From contig CAYFWU010000002.1 in the NCBI GenBank assembly GCA_964347025.1, positions 1 through 64,000 on the forward strand: 64,000 nucleotides of DNA, in the 5' to 3' direction. The translations under genes were made by a program, and so were the position numbers. The notes below the pieces were generated by a model. That model was not told the DNA's origin. It saw only the letters and a program-made list of their open reading frames with translations, and ran no database searches. Positions 1 through 7,324 of the stretch are shown here, piece by piece (within the stretch, counting starts at the first letter, position 1; each line of letters starts with the position of its first letter). Source of the DNA: CS3-C152 sp964347025 (GTDB taxonomy: Archaea; Aenigmatarchaeota; Aenigmatarchaeia; QMZP01; QMZT01).

Positions 1-84
1 TTCGTATTCTTCAGAGGAACGAAGAAAAAGGAAAAGGAATGGGACGAGATGATGGAAGAGGAAATGGAGAAGAAAAAGATATAA
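1..84 (+). CDS. C-terminal end of an unidentified protein (partial)
   Basis: Frame 1 is open from the first base to a TAA at 82-84 and encodes 27 residues ending in a lysine- and glutamate-rich tail (KKKEKEWDEMMEEEMEKKKI). The start lies outside the window. The charged helical tail would suit the cytosolic end of a membrane or ribosome-associated protein, but nothing diagnostic is left. It is followed by about 70 AT-rich bases and then the eS1 gene on the same strand. Confidence 0.5.
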   Translation, partial: FVFFRGTKKKEKEWDEMMEEEMEKKKI

Positions 85-156
85 AAACACTTTGCATTAA
101 TTCTATACAATAACTTTAATAATATATCCAACAAAGATAACAGATTGGTGGAAAGA

Positions 157-1089
157 ATGGGAATGAAGAGCAAACCGAGACTGAGAGAAGAGAAGAAGGA
201 AACCAAAGAGGCCAGACTGGAAAAGGAAGCAACAGCTGAAGAAAAGGAGGAGAGGATAACTGTAAAGAAATGGAAGGGAAAGGAATGGTTCAATATACTG
301 GCTCCCAGCGATTTGGGAGCGAGACTTATAGGACAGACCCCGACAACGGATCCTAAAAGCATAACGGGCAGAACCATCAATGTCAGCGTTGCTGAAATAA
401 CAGGAGACAATAAAAAGCATCACATGAGGGTAGCCCTCAGGATAAACAAGATTGAAGGAAAAACCTGCCTGACATCATTCAATGGTTTCGAATGTGCCCG
501 CGAACATCTGATGAGGATGATCAGAAAAAGAAACCAAAAGGTCGAGTCCGTTTTTAACACGAACACGAAAGATGGATGGTTCCTTAAAACCAAATTCCTA
601 GTTATTCTTAACGGAAACACAACAACAACCATACAGAAAAGGGTAAGGGGATTTATTAACAAACAGATCATGGATCTAACAAGGAACAGCAACATGCGAG
701 ACTTCCTGAAAAAGATAATCTCAACAGAGGTCCAGATGAGAATAAAGAAGGAAGGAAGCAAGATCTACCCCATACGCTTCTCTGAGGTCGCGAGGATAAA
801 GGTCCTTCGTTCTCCGGAATTCAAACCACCAGAACCCAAACCCGAGGCAAAGAAACCTGAAGAGAAGAAAAAGGAAGTTAAAAAGGAAGAGAAACCAGAG
901 ATTGAGAAGCCAAAGGAAGAACCCAAAGAGGAAAAGCCGGAGATAAAGGAGAGGAAAAGGCCGGTAGAGAAACCAAAAGAAGAGGCAAAACCCGAGAAAA
1001 AAGAAGTAAAGCCGAAGAAAGAAACAAAGGCCAAGAAAAAGGAAACCAAGAAGAAACCTGAAAAGAAAACGAAAACTAAAAAGAAATGA
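157..1089 (+). CDS. rps3ae: 30S ribosomal protein eS1 (S3Ae) with long basic C-terminal tail
   Basis: Component of the archaeal small ribosomal subunit near the mRNA exit. Residues of about 35-220 carry the S3Ae core (KEWFNILAP near the start, GRTINVSVAEITGD, then a KVLRSPE end). The last 90 residues (about 221-310) are almost only K, E and P and form an added low-complexity tail; archaeal eS1 proteins are normally near 200 residues, so this one is about half as long again. The frame extends to a TTG at 145, but ATG 157 has a GGTGG five bases upstream and is preferred; ATG 163 is also possible. The stop overlaps the start of the pseudouridine synthase gene by four bases (ATGA), so the two are probably co-translated. 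Confidence 0.9.
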   Translation: MGMKSKPRLREEKKETKEARLEKEATAEEKEERITVKKWKGKEWFNILAPSDLGARLIGQTPTTDPKSITGRTINVSVAEITGDNKKHHMRVALRINKIEGKTCLTSFNGFECAREHLMRMIRKRNQKVESVFNTNTKDGWFLKTKFLVILNGNTTTTIQKRVRGFINKQIMDLTRNSNMRDFLKKIISTEVQMRIKKEGSKIYPIRFSEVARIKVLRSPEFKPPEPKPEAKKPEEKKKEVKKEEKPEIEKPKEEPKEEKPEIKERKRPVEKPKEEAKPEKKEVKPKKETKAKKKETKKKPEKKTKTKKK

Positions 1090-1877
1090 TTATGAAAAAT
1101 CAACTTCGAAAGGGAGTAGTCCTTGTGGATAAACCGAAGGGGATGACGAGTTTTGATGTTGTTGAAAGGGTAGGGAGAAAACTAGGAATCGAGAAAGCCG
1201 GGCATGCGGGAATCCTCGATCCTAATGTCACGGGTTTGATGTTAATCGCTCTTGAGGAATCTAGGAAGGCGATGCCAGTTCTTATGGGAATGGACAAAGA
1301 ATATGTAGGAAAGATGTGGTTGCACGGAAAGGCGAAGAGGAAGGAGGTAGAAAAGACGTTCAAGAAATTCGTCGGCGAGATCGTTCAGAAACCGCCCGTA
1401 AGATCGCGAGTGGCGAGGGTTGAGAGAAAAAGGAAGGTGCGTTCTCTAGAAATTGTAAAGATTAAGGGAAGGGAGATAGAGTTCAAAGTTTCCTGTGAGG
1501 CAGGAACGTACATACGAAAGCTGGTTCACGATATGGGAGAAGATCTGGGGATAGGCGCTCACATGACCGAACTCAGAAGAACAAAGATGGGCCCTTTCTC
1601 TGTAAGAGAGTCAGTTAAGTTGGAGGATCTGGATGAAAACAAAATAATAAAACTTGAAGACATCCTCGAAAGGGTCAAACTGAAAAGGATAACAGTTAAG
1701 AGAGAGGCGATCCCCAAGATAAGGAACGGTTCACCCGTTTTCCCTGAGTGGATAACAAAAAAAGAACGGACAAAGGGGAATGAGATCGTGGGGATTTTTG
1801 CTAAGAGAGACGAAATAATAGCACTTGGTAAACCTGTAGGGAATAAGATCAAAACGGACAGGGTCTTTCAAGTTTAG
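1086..1877 (+). CDS. cbf5: Cbf5/TruB-type RNA pseudouridine synthase
   Basis: Converts uridine to pseudouridine in tRNA position 55 and, with box H/ACA RNAs, in rRNA. The protein begins directly with the TruB core (VDKPKGMTSFDVVERV). Motif II is GHAGILDPNVTG with the catalytic aspartate at residue 45, and CEAGTYIRKLVHDMGEDLG follows at about 140-160. The C-terminal ~70 residues look like a PUA domain. At 263 residues it is shorter than typical archaeal Cbf5 (about 330) and lacks the usual N-terminal extension. It overlaps the eS1 stop by 4 bases; ATG 1092 is an alternative start. The T-loop U55 it would modify lies beside the T-loop introns found in this window. Confidence 0.88.
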   Translation: MIMKNQLRKGVVLVDKPKGMTSFDVVERVGRKLGIEKAGHAGILDPNVTGLMLIALEESRKAMPVLMGMDKEYVGKMWLHGKAKRKEVEKTFKKFVGEIVQKPPVRSRVARVERKRKVRSLEIVKIKGREIEFKVSCEAGTYIRKLVHDMGEDLGIGAHMTELRRTKMGPFSVRESVKLEDLDENKIIKLEDILERVKLKRITVKREAIPKIRNGSPVFPEWITKKERTKGNEIVGIFAKRDEIIALGKPVGNKIKTDRVFQV

Positions 1878-1883
1878 GATTGA

Positions 1884-3032
1884 TTATTCCACTTTTACAA
1901 ACAAAAGCAACAGGGAGGATAAACCTATCAATATCAGACCTAGTTGCAGACCAACGAAGGTGAATGCCATCAGTGAGATTATAAGGACCCTCCCAACACT
2001 CAAGGAAATCTCCCTTATAGAGACATCATTTAGAATGTTCCTCTCCTTGGCATTATCGGAAAAGGAGGAGAATATTGGTATTCTAACAAGCACTATGAAT
2101 ATACCTCCTAGGAAAGAAAGTATGAAAAATTCCAAACCTGTTGCTGCAAAATACCTGAGTACCCAGACAAAAAAACATCCTACCACACCTGCTCTCAGCA
2201 TCTTACTTCTACTTATCCTGTCAGCAAACCTTCCTATGAGGAGGATAAAGAACGCAATCCCGAGCGCGGTAAGGGAAGCTACAATACCCGTGGATACGAG
2301 ATTATTGAAGGTAAGGTAAGTATAGAAGGGCCAAATAAGAAACTCACCCATAATCAAAAGACCCTGCGCGAAAAAACCTGTATTAAATCTACTACCCAGC
2401 CGGAAATTCAAATCTTTCATTTTAAATTGGAAAAATTTCCTGTATTCCTTTGTCAAAAAAAGCGGTACTATAGATACCAACATGAGTATGATATAAATAG
2501 AGAACAGAACAGGGAAACCCGTTAATTCCAGAACAAGACCACCCATGAACGGACACCAGATGGAAATCAAAACAGGCAGAGCCAACAGGAAACCAACCTC
2601 CTCCCCTCTGTGTAGTTTATCACTGTTCTCAACGAATTCAGAGTTGAGCGGAATCCAGTAGAGTGTTCTCGAAACCCCCCAGACGAGACCAACAATAAAA
2701 ATATTTACGAGATTTAAACCCATGTAAGGCATTGTGTATAGCCATAGTATGAATACTATTGCAAGGGGAATTCTGTACAGGATCGTATGCTTCAGACCGA
2801 GTTTCGACGCTACAGAAGCAAAGGGTATGGCAAGAAAAATCGTTACCAGTTCTGTAATCACTAAAGCCAGCAAAGACTCTGCTATGCTGTAGCCTATTAT
2901 GAACAAGTAAACAGGTATGAAAACCATCAGAAGGCTGAAGGCAAACTTGTCTATTATCTGGTTCTCATAAACTTCCTTTAATTCTTCCCGTATTCTGTGT
3001 ATATGGAATATATGATGAAAATCATGATTCAT
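1884..3032 (-). CDS. Major facilitator superfamily transporter
   Basis: Predicted 382-residue integral membrane carrier with about 11-12 hydrophobic segments from residue 27 onward, in two halves separated by a basic cytosolic loop near residues 195-215 (LTKEYRKFFQFKMKD). The loop between helices 2 and 3 (ASKLGLKHTILYR) and the equivalent loop in the second half (RFADRISRSKMLRAG) resemble the MFS G-x3-D-R-x-G/R motif. The short histidine-rich N-terminus (MNHDFHHIFHIHRIREE) might bind metal. Substrate cannot be told from sequence. It converges on the Cbf5 gene with a 6-base spacer. Confidence 0.8.
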   Translation of the reverse strand: MNHDFHHIFHIHRIREELKEVYENQIIDKFAFSLLMVFIPVYLFIIGYSIAESLLALVITELVTIFLAIPFASVASKLGLKHTILYRIPLAIVFILWLYTMPYMGLNLVNIFIVGLVWGVSRTLYWIPLNSEFVENSDKLHRGEEVGFLLALPVLISIWCPFMGGLVLELTGFPVLFSIYIILMLVSIVPLFLTKEYRKFFQFKMKDLNFRLGSRFNTGFFAQGLLIMGEFLIWPFYTYLTFNNLVSTGIVASLTALGIAFFILLIGRFADRISRSKMLRAGVVGCFFVWVLRYFAATGLEFFILSFLGGIFIVLVRIPIFSSFSDNAKERNILNDVSIREISLSVGRVLIISLMAFTFVGLQLGLILIGLSSLLLLFVKVE

Positions 3033-3109
3033 ACTTTATTCTTATCCGAGCACTTTGAAATATTTTTACATAAAAATAAAAACCTGTAAAAATATTGATT
3101 ATATTAGCC

Positions 3110-3167
3110 GCCCTGGTAGCTCAGTGGTAGAGCGTTCGCTTGGTAAGCGAAAGGTCGCGAGTTCAAT
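3110..3167 (+). tRNA. tRNA-Thr (GGT), truncated by assembly gap
   Basis: Acceptor strand GCCCTGG, D arm GCTC-AGTGGTA-GAGC, anticodon arm TTCGC-TTGGTAA-GCGAA with anticodon GGT, variable loop AGGTC, then T stem GCGAG and the start of the T-loop (TTCAAT) before the Ns begin. There is no intron at 37/38. The base after TTCAA is T rather than the A seen in the other four T-loops of this window, so presence or absence of a T-loop intron cannot be judged. An AT-rich stretch lies about 25-45 bases upstream. Confidence 0.85.
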
Positions 3168-3267
3168 NNNNNNNNNNNNNNNNNNNNNNNNNNNNNNNNN
3201 NNNNNNNNNNNNNNNNNNNNNNNNNNNNNNNNNNNNNNNNNNNNNNNNNNNNNNNNNNNNNNNNNNN
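3168..3267. other. Assembly gap of exactly 100 N
   Basis: A run of 100 Ns interrupts tRNA-Thr on the left and a membrane protein gene on the right. A round 100 is the usual placeholder for unknown size, so the real distance, and even the contiguity of 1-3167 with 3268-64000, is not established by the sequence. Confidence 0.97.
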
Positions 3268-3567
3268 CCCCAGGATCACTACGGAAACTATCACAAGCAT
3301 TATCGTCCTTAACCAGGAAAGACCGAATCCGTATTTATAGACAGCCAGACCCACTATGAAACTTATCACGTGAGCAAGCAAACCCAATCCGGGAGTGTAA
3401 GTACCCATCAGATACCATGCAACGCCAACTATAATCTCCTTTAACAAAACCACACCGAATATTTTTGCGATTCCTATGTCCTCCTTAAACAAGCGAAGGG
3501 TGAGGTAGAAAAAGAACGTTGTAACTATTGCACTTATTACAATGCTGATTATCGTTCCCGTTACCAT
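3268..3567 (-). CDS. Integral membrane protein, C-terminus lost in gap
   Basis: One hundred residues are readable from the ATG at 3567, containing four hydrophobic segments (about 3-24, 35-53, 58-77, 86-100) with short polar links such as RLFKEDIGIAK. The frame runs into the N run, so the end is missing. No family recognised; it looks like many small archaeal polytopic proteins of unknown role. Confidence 0.65.
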
Positions 3568-3624
3568 GATAAATGATTGCTGTTTGGATATAAAAATTTA
3601 AATCCCACCCACCTATAAAATAAC

Positions 3625-3717
3625 ATGCCATGCGGAAGGAAGAGAAAGAGAAAGAAAATGAAGAAACACAAACTTAAGAAGAGAAGGAAAAAGATGAGGC
3701 ACAGGAAGAGGAAATAA
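3625..3717 (+). CDS. 30-residue basic protein resembling the AURKAIP1/COX24 (mS38) domain
   Basis: ATG 3625 to TAA 3717 encodes 30 residues, about two thirds of them K, R or H. The pattern KKMKKHKLKKRRKKMRHRKR resembles the AURKAIP1/COX24 domain (Pfam PF08213), the conserved core of mitoribosomal small-subunit protein mS38 and of similar very short bacterial proteins. From that family a ribosomal small-subunit role is inferred. The N-terminal MPCG may be a lineage feature. The start follows an A/T-rich stretch (TATAAAATAAC) with little room for a leader, so a leaderless transcript is likely. A random lysine-rich frame is the alternative, but the family-like spacing of H, R and M argues against it. 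Confidence 0.6.
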   Translation: MPCGRKRKRKKMKKHKLKKRRKKMRHRKRK

Positions 3718-3764
3718 TCCTATTTCTGATTAATATTTAAAAACCAAGACACAAATCTTATAAA

Positions 3765-4019
3765 ATGAATGAGCTGAACATTTCAAGGACTTCTCTTGGA
3801 ATCCATACAGTTCTGGGAATAGTAGCGGGCTACATTTCTATCTTGCTTGAGAATACGTTATTTGCTGTCGGAGCCGCAATCGTTATCTTGGTCGTAACAG
3901 GATATGTCACAGAAATGATCGTCAAGAAAAAGGGCATAAAGTGGTGGATGACGAACGGAGGATTGCTCTACATACTTGTTTGGATAGTTAGCTGGATCTA
4001 TCTCTTTAACATGTTTTAA
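3765..4019 (+). CDS. Three-TM EMC6/DUF5379-like membrane protein next to Get3
   Basis: 84 residues with three hydrophobic segments (about 12-29, 33-51, 65-83), a polar N-terminus, a basic loop (IVKKKGIKWWMTNGG) and the ending WIYLFNMF. The size, topology and K-WW-x-NGG-then-W-rich last helix recall archaeal EMC6/DUF5379-type proteins, proposed partners of Oxa1/EMC3-type membrane insertases; this is from memory of the family. It ends 8 bases before the Get3 ATG, so the two form an operon, which supports a shared role in membrane-protein insertion. Confidence 0.55.
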   Translation: MNELNISRTSLGIHTVLGIVAGYISILLENTLFAVGAAIVILVVTGYVTEMIVKKKGIKWWMTNGGLLYILVWIVSWIYLFNMF

Positions 4020-4027
4020 GGATTTTT

Positions 4028-4981
4028 ATGCTGGGCCTAAGGAAAAAGGAAACGCATTTTTACCTTTTTGGTGGAAAGGGAGGAGTAGGGAAAACGAGCG
4101 TGGCAGCCGCAACTGCCCTCCACTTTGCTGAGAAGGGAAAGAAGACCCTTATCATTTCGACTGACCCTGCCCATTCACTTTCGGATTCCTTTGAAAAGAA
4201 GATAGGAGGGGAGATTCAGAAACTCAAGAAAAACCTTTTTGCTGTTGAAATCGATCCGAAAAAGGCGATGGCTGAATATAAGGAAAAGATCGCTCCCCAA
4301 ATGGAAAAGATGGATTTCCTGAAAGGACTCGGTCTGGAGGATACCTTCGACTTCGCCGGAAACACTCCCGGGATCGATGAACTTGCGGCGTTCGATAAAT
4401 TCCTGCAGTACATGCAATCGAGGGAATACGATATCATAGTTTTCGATACAGCCCCCACAGGTCACACCTTACGCTTTTTATCGCTACCCGATGTCCTTGA
4501 CTCCTGGGTGGGGAAGATGATCAACCTTCGAATGAAATTCTCCGGTATCATTAACACCTTCAAGAAGATCCTGCCCTTCGGGGAACCAGAGGAAGACGAA
4601 AAGAAACTCGGGACAGAGCAGCTGGAAGTAATGAAGTCACGAATAGGGGAAGCGAGAAAGATTCTGAGCGATAGGGAACGAACACACTTCAACGTTGTCA
4701 CGATCCCCGAGGCCATGAGCATTTACGAGTCCGAACGTTCGCTAGGGATACTGAAAGAATATAACATACCGGTGGAAACCATCATAGTGAACCAGCTCAT
4801 CCCTGAAAACAAAAAATGCGCATTCTGCATGGAGAAACGAAGGATCCAGCAGGAAAGAATGAAAGAGATCCGAGAGAAATTCAAAACCTACAACATACAA
4901 AAAATTCCTCTACACAAGGAAGAAGTTAAGGGGTTTGATATGCTAAAGAAGGTTGGGAAGGAATTGTACGTAAAGCGATAG
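4028..4981 (+). CDS. get3: Get3/ArsA-type ATPase (tail-anchored protein targeting)
   Basis: Dimeric P-loop ATPase that in eukaryotes and archaea carries tail-anchored membrane proteins to the membrane. Deviant Walker A GGKGGVGKTS at residues 15-24, switch I STDPAHSLSD at 44-53, switch II DTAPTGHTLRF from 140, and a C-terminal IPLHKEEVKG A-loop. A C-x2-C pair (C264, C267) matches the inter-subunit zinc clasp of true Get3. A single ATPase half of 317 residues, as expected for Get3 rather than the duplicated bacterial ArsA. It follows the EMC6-like gene by 8 bases, and no ars genes are nearby, so a targeting role is favoured over arsenite export. Confidence 0.9.
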   Translation: MLGLRKKETHFYLFGGKGGVGKTSVAAATALHFAEKGKKTLIISTDPAHSLSDSFEKKIGGEIQKLKKNLFAVEIDPKKAMAEYKEKIAPQMEKMDFLKGLGLEDTFDFAGNTPGIDELAAFDKFLQYMQSREYDIIVFDTAPTGHTLRFLSLPDVLDSWVGKMINLRMKFSGIINTFKKILPFGEPEEDEKKLGTEQLEVMKSRIGEARKILSDRERTHFNVVTIPEAMSIYESERSLGILKEYNIPVETIIVNQLIPENKKCAFCMEKRRIQQERMKEIREKFKTYNIQKIPLHKEEVKGFDMLKKVGKELYVKR

Positions 4982-4982
4982 T

Positions 4983-6233
4983 TTACGTCCCCTCTTTCCA
5001 TGTGGATAGATATTTTTCCTGTTCCCCCGTTAGTTTATCGATTCTTATTCCCATGGATTCCAGCTTCAATTTCGCTATCTCCGAATCGATCTCTTTCGGG
5101 ACCTTGTATACCTTGTTCTGTAGCTTTCCCTTGTTCTTTAGAATGTATTCTGCCGACAACGCCTGATTTGCAAAGGACATGTCCATCACCTCGCTGGGAT
5201 GGCCTTCGGCCGCCGCTAGGTTTACGAGCCTCCCCTCTGCCAGAAGGTAGATCTTCCTCCCGTCCCTTAACGTGTATTCCTCAACGTTGTCCCTTATGGT
5301 TTTCTTATCCTTGGATATGGATTCAAGTTCCGGTATGTTTATCTCCACATCGAAGTGACCTGAATTAGCTATTATCGCTCCTGATTTCATAGAGGCTACG
5401 TGTTTTCCGTTGATCACGCCTTTATCTCCCGTGGCAGAAACAAATATGTCGCCTACCTCAGACGCTTTACTCATGGGCATTACAGAAAAGCCATCCATCA
5501 CAGCCTCCAGCGCCTTCAAAGGGTCGACTTCCGTTACTATCACGTTCGCTCCCATACCCTTTGCTCGCATTGCTATTCCTCTTGCGCACCAACCGTAGCC
5601 GGCAACTACAAAGTTCTTTCCGGCTATGAGAACAGATGTGGAACGAAGGATGCCATCTATGGTTGACTGACCTGTTCCATAACGATTGTCGAAAAGGTAT
5701 TTTGTATATGCATCGTTAATCGCTATTATAGGGTATTTGAGAACGTTGTCATCTTCCATCGCCCGGAAACGGATCACACCGGTCGTTGTCTCTTCTGTCC
5801 CTGCAATTATGTTCTTCAGCAGATCTTCCCTCTTTTCGTGTATTCTCGTAACCAGATCCCCGCCATCATCCATCGTGATGTTGGGGTTGAAATCCAAGAC
5901 GCTGTCTATACACCAGTAGTAATCCTTGTTGTTCACGCCTCTCCAGGCGAAAACACTTATTCCATCCCTGACCAGGGCAGCAGCAACATCATCCTGCGTA
6001 CTCAAAGGATTGGAGCCGCATAGAGCTACCTTCGCCCCTCCTGTCTTCAGTGTTTTCATCAGAACAGCAGTCTCCTTGGTCACGTGCAGACAGCAAGCGA
6101 TCGTTACCCCCTTCAGGGGTTTCTCCTTCTCAAAACTTTTTCTTATGTTCATGAGAACAGGCATGTGATCCTCTGCCCATTTAATTTTCATCTCTCCTTC
6201 CTTCGCAAGCTTCATATCCTTTACCTTGCTCAT
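4983..6233 (-). CDS. ahcY: Adenosylhomocysteinase
   Basis: Reversibly hydrolyses S-adenosylhomocysteine to adenosine and homocysteine, clearing the product inhibitor of methyltransferases. 416 residues, normal for the NAD-dependent enzyme. Visible motifs: the substrate-side DNRYGTGQS, the NAD-binding loop VVAGYGWCARGIAMRAKG, and AEGRLVNLAAAEGHPSEVMD near the C-terminus. The open frame extends 50 codons further upstream, but the extra peptide is non-conserved and crosses the promoter; ATG 6233 has a GGTGA ribosome site and is followed by the conserved N-terminus. Transcribed divergently from the kinase gene at 6293. Confidence 0.95.
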   Translation of the reverse strand: MSKVKDMKLAKEGEMKIKWAEDHMPVLMNIRKSFEKEKPLKGVTIACCLHVTKETAVLMKTLKTGGAKVALCGSNPLSTQDDVAAALVRDGISVFAWRGVNNKDYYWCIDSVLDFNPNITMDDGGDLVTRIHEKREDLLKNIIAGTEETTTGVIRFRAMEDDNVLKYPIIAINDAYTKYLFDNRYGTGQSTIDGILRSTSVLIAGKNFVVAGYGWCARGIAMRAKGMGANVIVTEVDPLKALEAVMDGFSVMPMSKASEVGDIFVSATGDKGVINGKHVASMKSGAIIANSGHFDVEINIPELESISKDKKTIRDNVEEYTLRDGRKIYLLAEGRLVNLAAAEGHPSEVMDMSFANQALSAEYILKNKGKLQNKVYKVPKEIDSEIAKLKLESMGIRIDKLTGEQEKYLSTWKEGT

Positions 6234-6292
6234 AATCTCACCTCTTGAAAATGAATTTTTACATTTTAGTTTAAAAATATAAATATATAAGT
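6234..6292. promoter_or_regulatory. Divergent promoter between ahcY and the kinase gene
   Basis: A 59-base, strongly AT-rich spacer between two divergent starts. On the plus strand GTTTAAAAATA lies about 20-30 bases before ATG 6293, placing a TATA element right for a leaderless kinase mRNA. On the minus strand a GGTGA site precedes ATG 6233, so ahcY has a short leader. Confidence 0.5.
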
Positions 6293-7324
6293 ATGTTGAG
6301 ACAGACGAAGGAAATGCTGGAGGCATTGAAGAAAAAGGAATCATACGATGAGCCTGTAAAGGAAATACGAATGATCCAGACACACATCTCCTGGGTGTTT
6401 CTTACAGGTAATTTTGTTTACAAGATCAAAAAACCAGTGGACTTCGGGTTCCTTGATTTCACAACTTTGGATAAGCGTAAGAAATTCTGCAAGAAAGAGG
6501 TTGAAATCAATCGTATGTTCTCGCCCGAGGTATACCTAGACTTCGTACCTGTAAACAAGTTTGAAAACTATTCGATAAAAATAAACGGCCCGGGAGAGAC
6601 GATAGATTATGCAGTTAAGATGAAACAGCTTCCCCAGGAATTGCTCATGGACAAACTGCTGGATAAAAATCAGGTCGAAACCAAAGACATAGAAAGGATT
6701 GTTGATATCCTTGTTAAGTTCTATTCAAAAACCCAGACCTTTCGTGATCCCCATTCGATCGGTTCTCTGGAAACAGTTAAATTCAACTGGAATGAGAACT
6801 TCAAACAAACCAATCAATTCATAGGAAATACAATAGAGAAAGAAACATTTGAAACCATAAAAGGCAGAATAGAAAATTTCATGGACAAGAACAAGGATCT
6901 TTTCGAAAAGCGATTGAAAGAGGGATTCATAAAATGGTGTCACGGGGACCTTCACTCGGGAAATATATTCATAATTGACGAAAAGGTCTACATATTTGAC
7001 GCAATAGAGTTCAACGAACGCTTCGCAATTTCGGACGTGGCTAGCGATATTGCCTTTCTCTCAATGGATCTGGAGTTCAGAAAAAGGAAATACCTGTCCG
7101 AATACCTGATCAGAAAATACGTGGAAGACACCGGTGATGTTGATCTGGAAAAACTTCTGGATTTCTACAGATGTTATCGGGCGTATGTCAGGGGGAAGGT
7201 GGTAAGCTTCCGGATAAACGACCCGAACATACCTGATCATGAAAAGAAGGAAGCGATTGACACAGCCAAGATATATTTCCAGCTGGCTAGGGAGTATGCC
7301 AAAAACCTACCAGATCACCAATAG
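6293..7324 (+). CDS. Aminoglycoside-phosphotransferase-fold kinase (COG2187-like)
   Basis: Small-molecule kinase of the APH/choline-kinase fold. The Brenner motif CHGDLHSGNIF (residues 216-226) provides the catalytic aspartate, and the metal-binding DFG equivalent is DAIEFNER at 236-243. The N-terminal SWVFLTGNFVYKIKKPVDFGFLDF carries the ATP-site lysine and is typical of COG2187, whose bacterial members often carry a second P-loop kinase half; here only the APH-like half is present. Substrate unknown; it should not be read as antibiotic resistance. Its 3' end overlaps the convergent dihydroorotate-dehydrogenase-like gene by 38 bases. Confidence 0.75.
   Translation: MLRQTKEMLEALKKKESYDEPVKEIRMIQTHISWVFLTGNFVYKIKKPVDFGFLDFTTLDKRKKFCKKEVEINRMFSPEVYLDFVPVNKFENYSIKINGPGETIDYAVKMKQLPQELLMDKLLDKNQVETKDIERIVDILVKFYSKTQTFRDPHSIGSLETVKFNWNENFKQTNQFIGNTIEKETFETIKGRIENFMDKNKDLFEKRLKEGFIKWCHGDLHSGNIFIIDEKVYIFDAIEFNERFAISDVASDIAFLSMDLEFRKRKYLSEYLIRKYVEDTGDVDLEKLLDFYRCYRAYVRGKVVSFRINDPNIPDHEKKEAIDTAKIYFQLAREYAKNLPDHQ

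Noticed and set aside
4028..4981. Arsenite efflux ATPase ArsA
   Set aside because: It is a single half with the Get3 C-x2-C motif and there are no ars genes nearby.
6234..6383. 50-residue N-terminal extension of adenosylhomocysteinase
   Set aside because: The extra peptide crosses the divergent promoter, is not conserved-looking, and ATG 6233 has a GGTGA site followed by the family N-terminus.
6293..7324. Aminoglycoside resistance gene
   Set aside because: The kinase is COG2187-like with an unknown substrate; the fold is shared by many housekeeping kinases and there is no mobile context.
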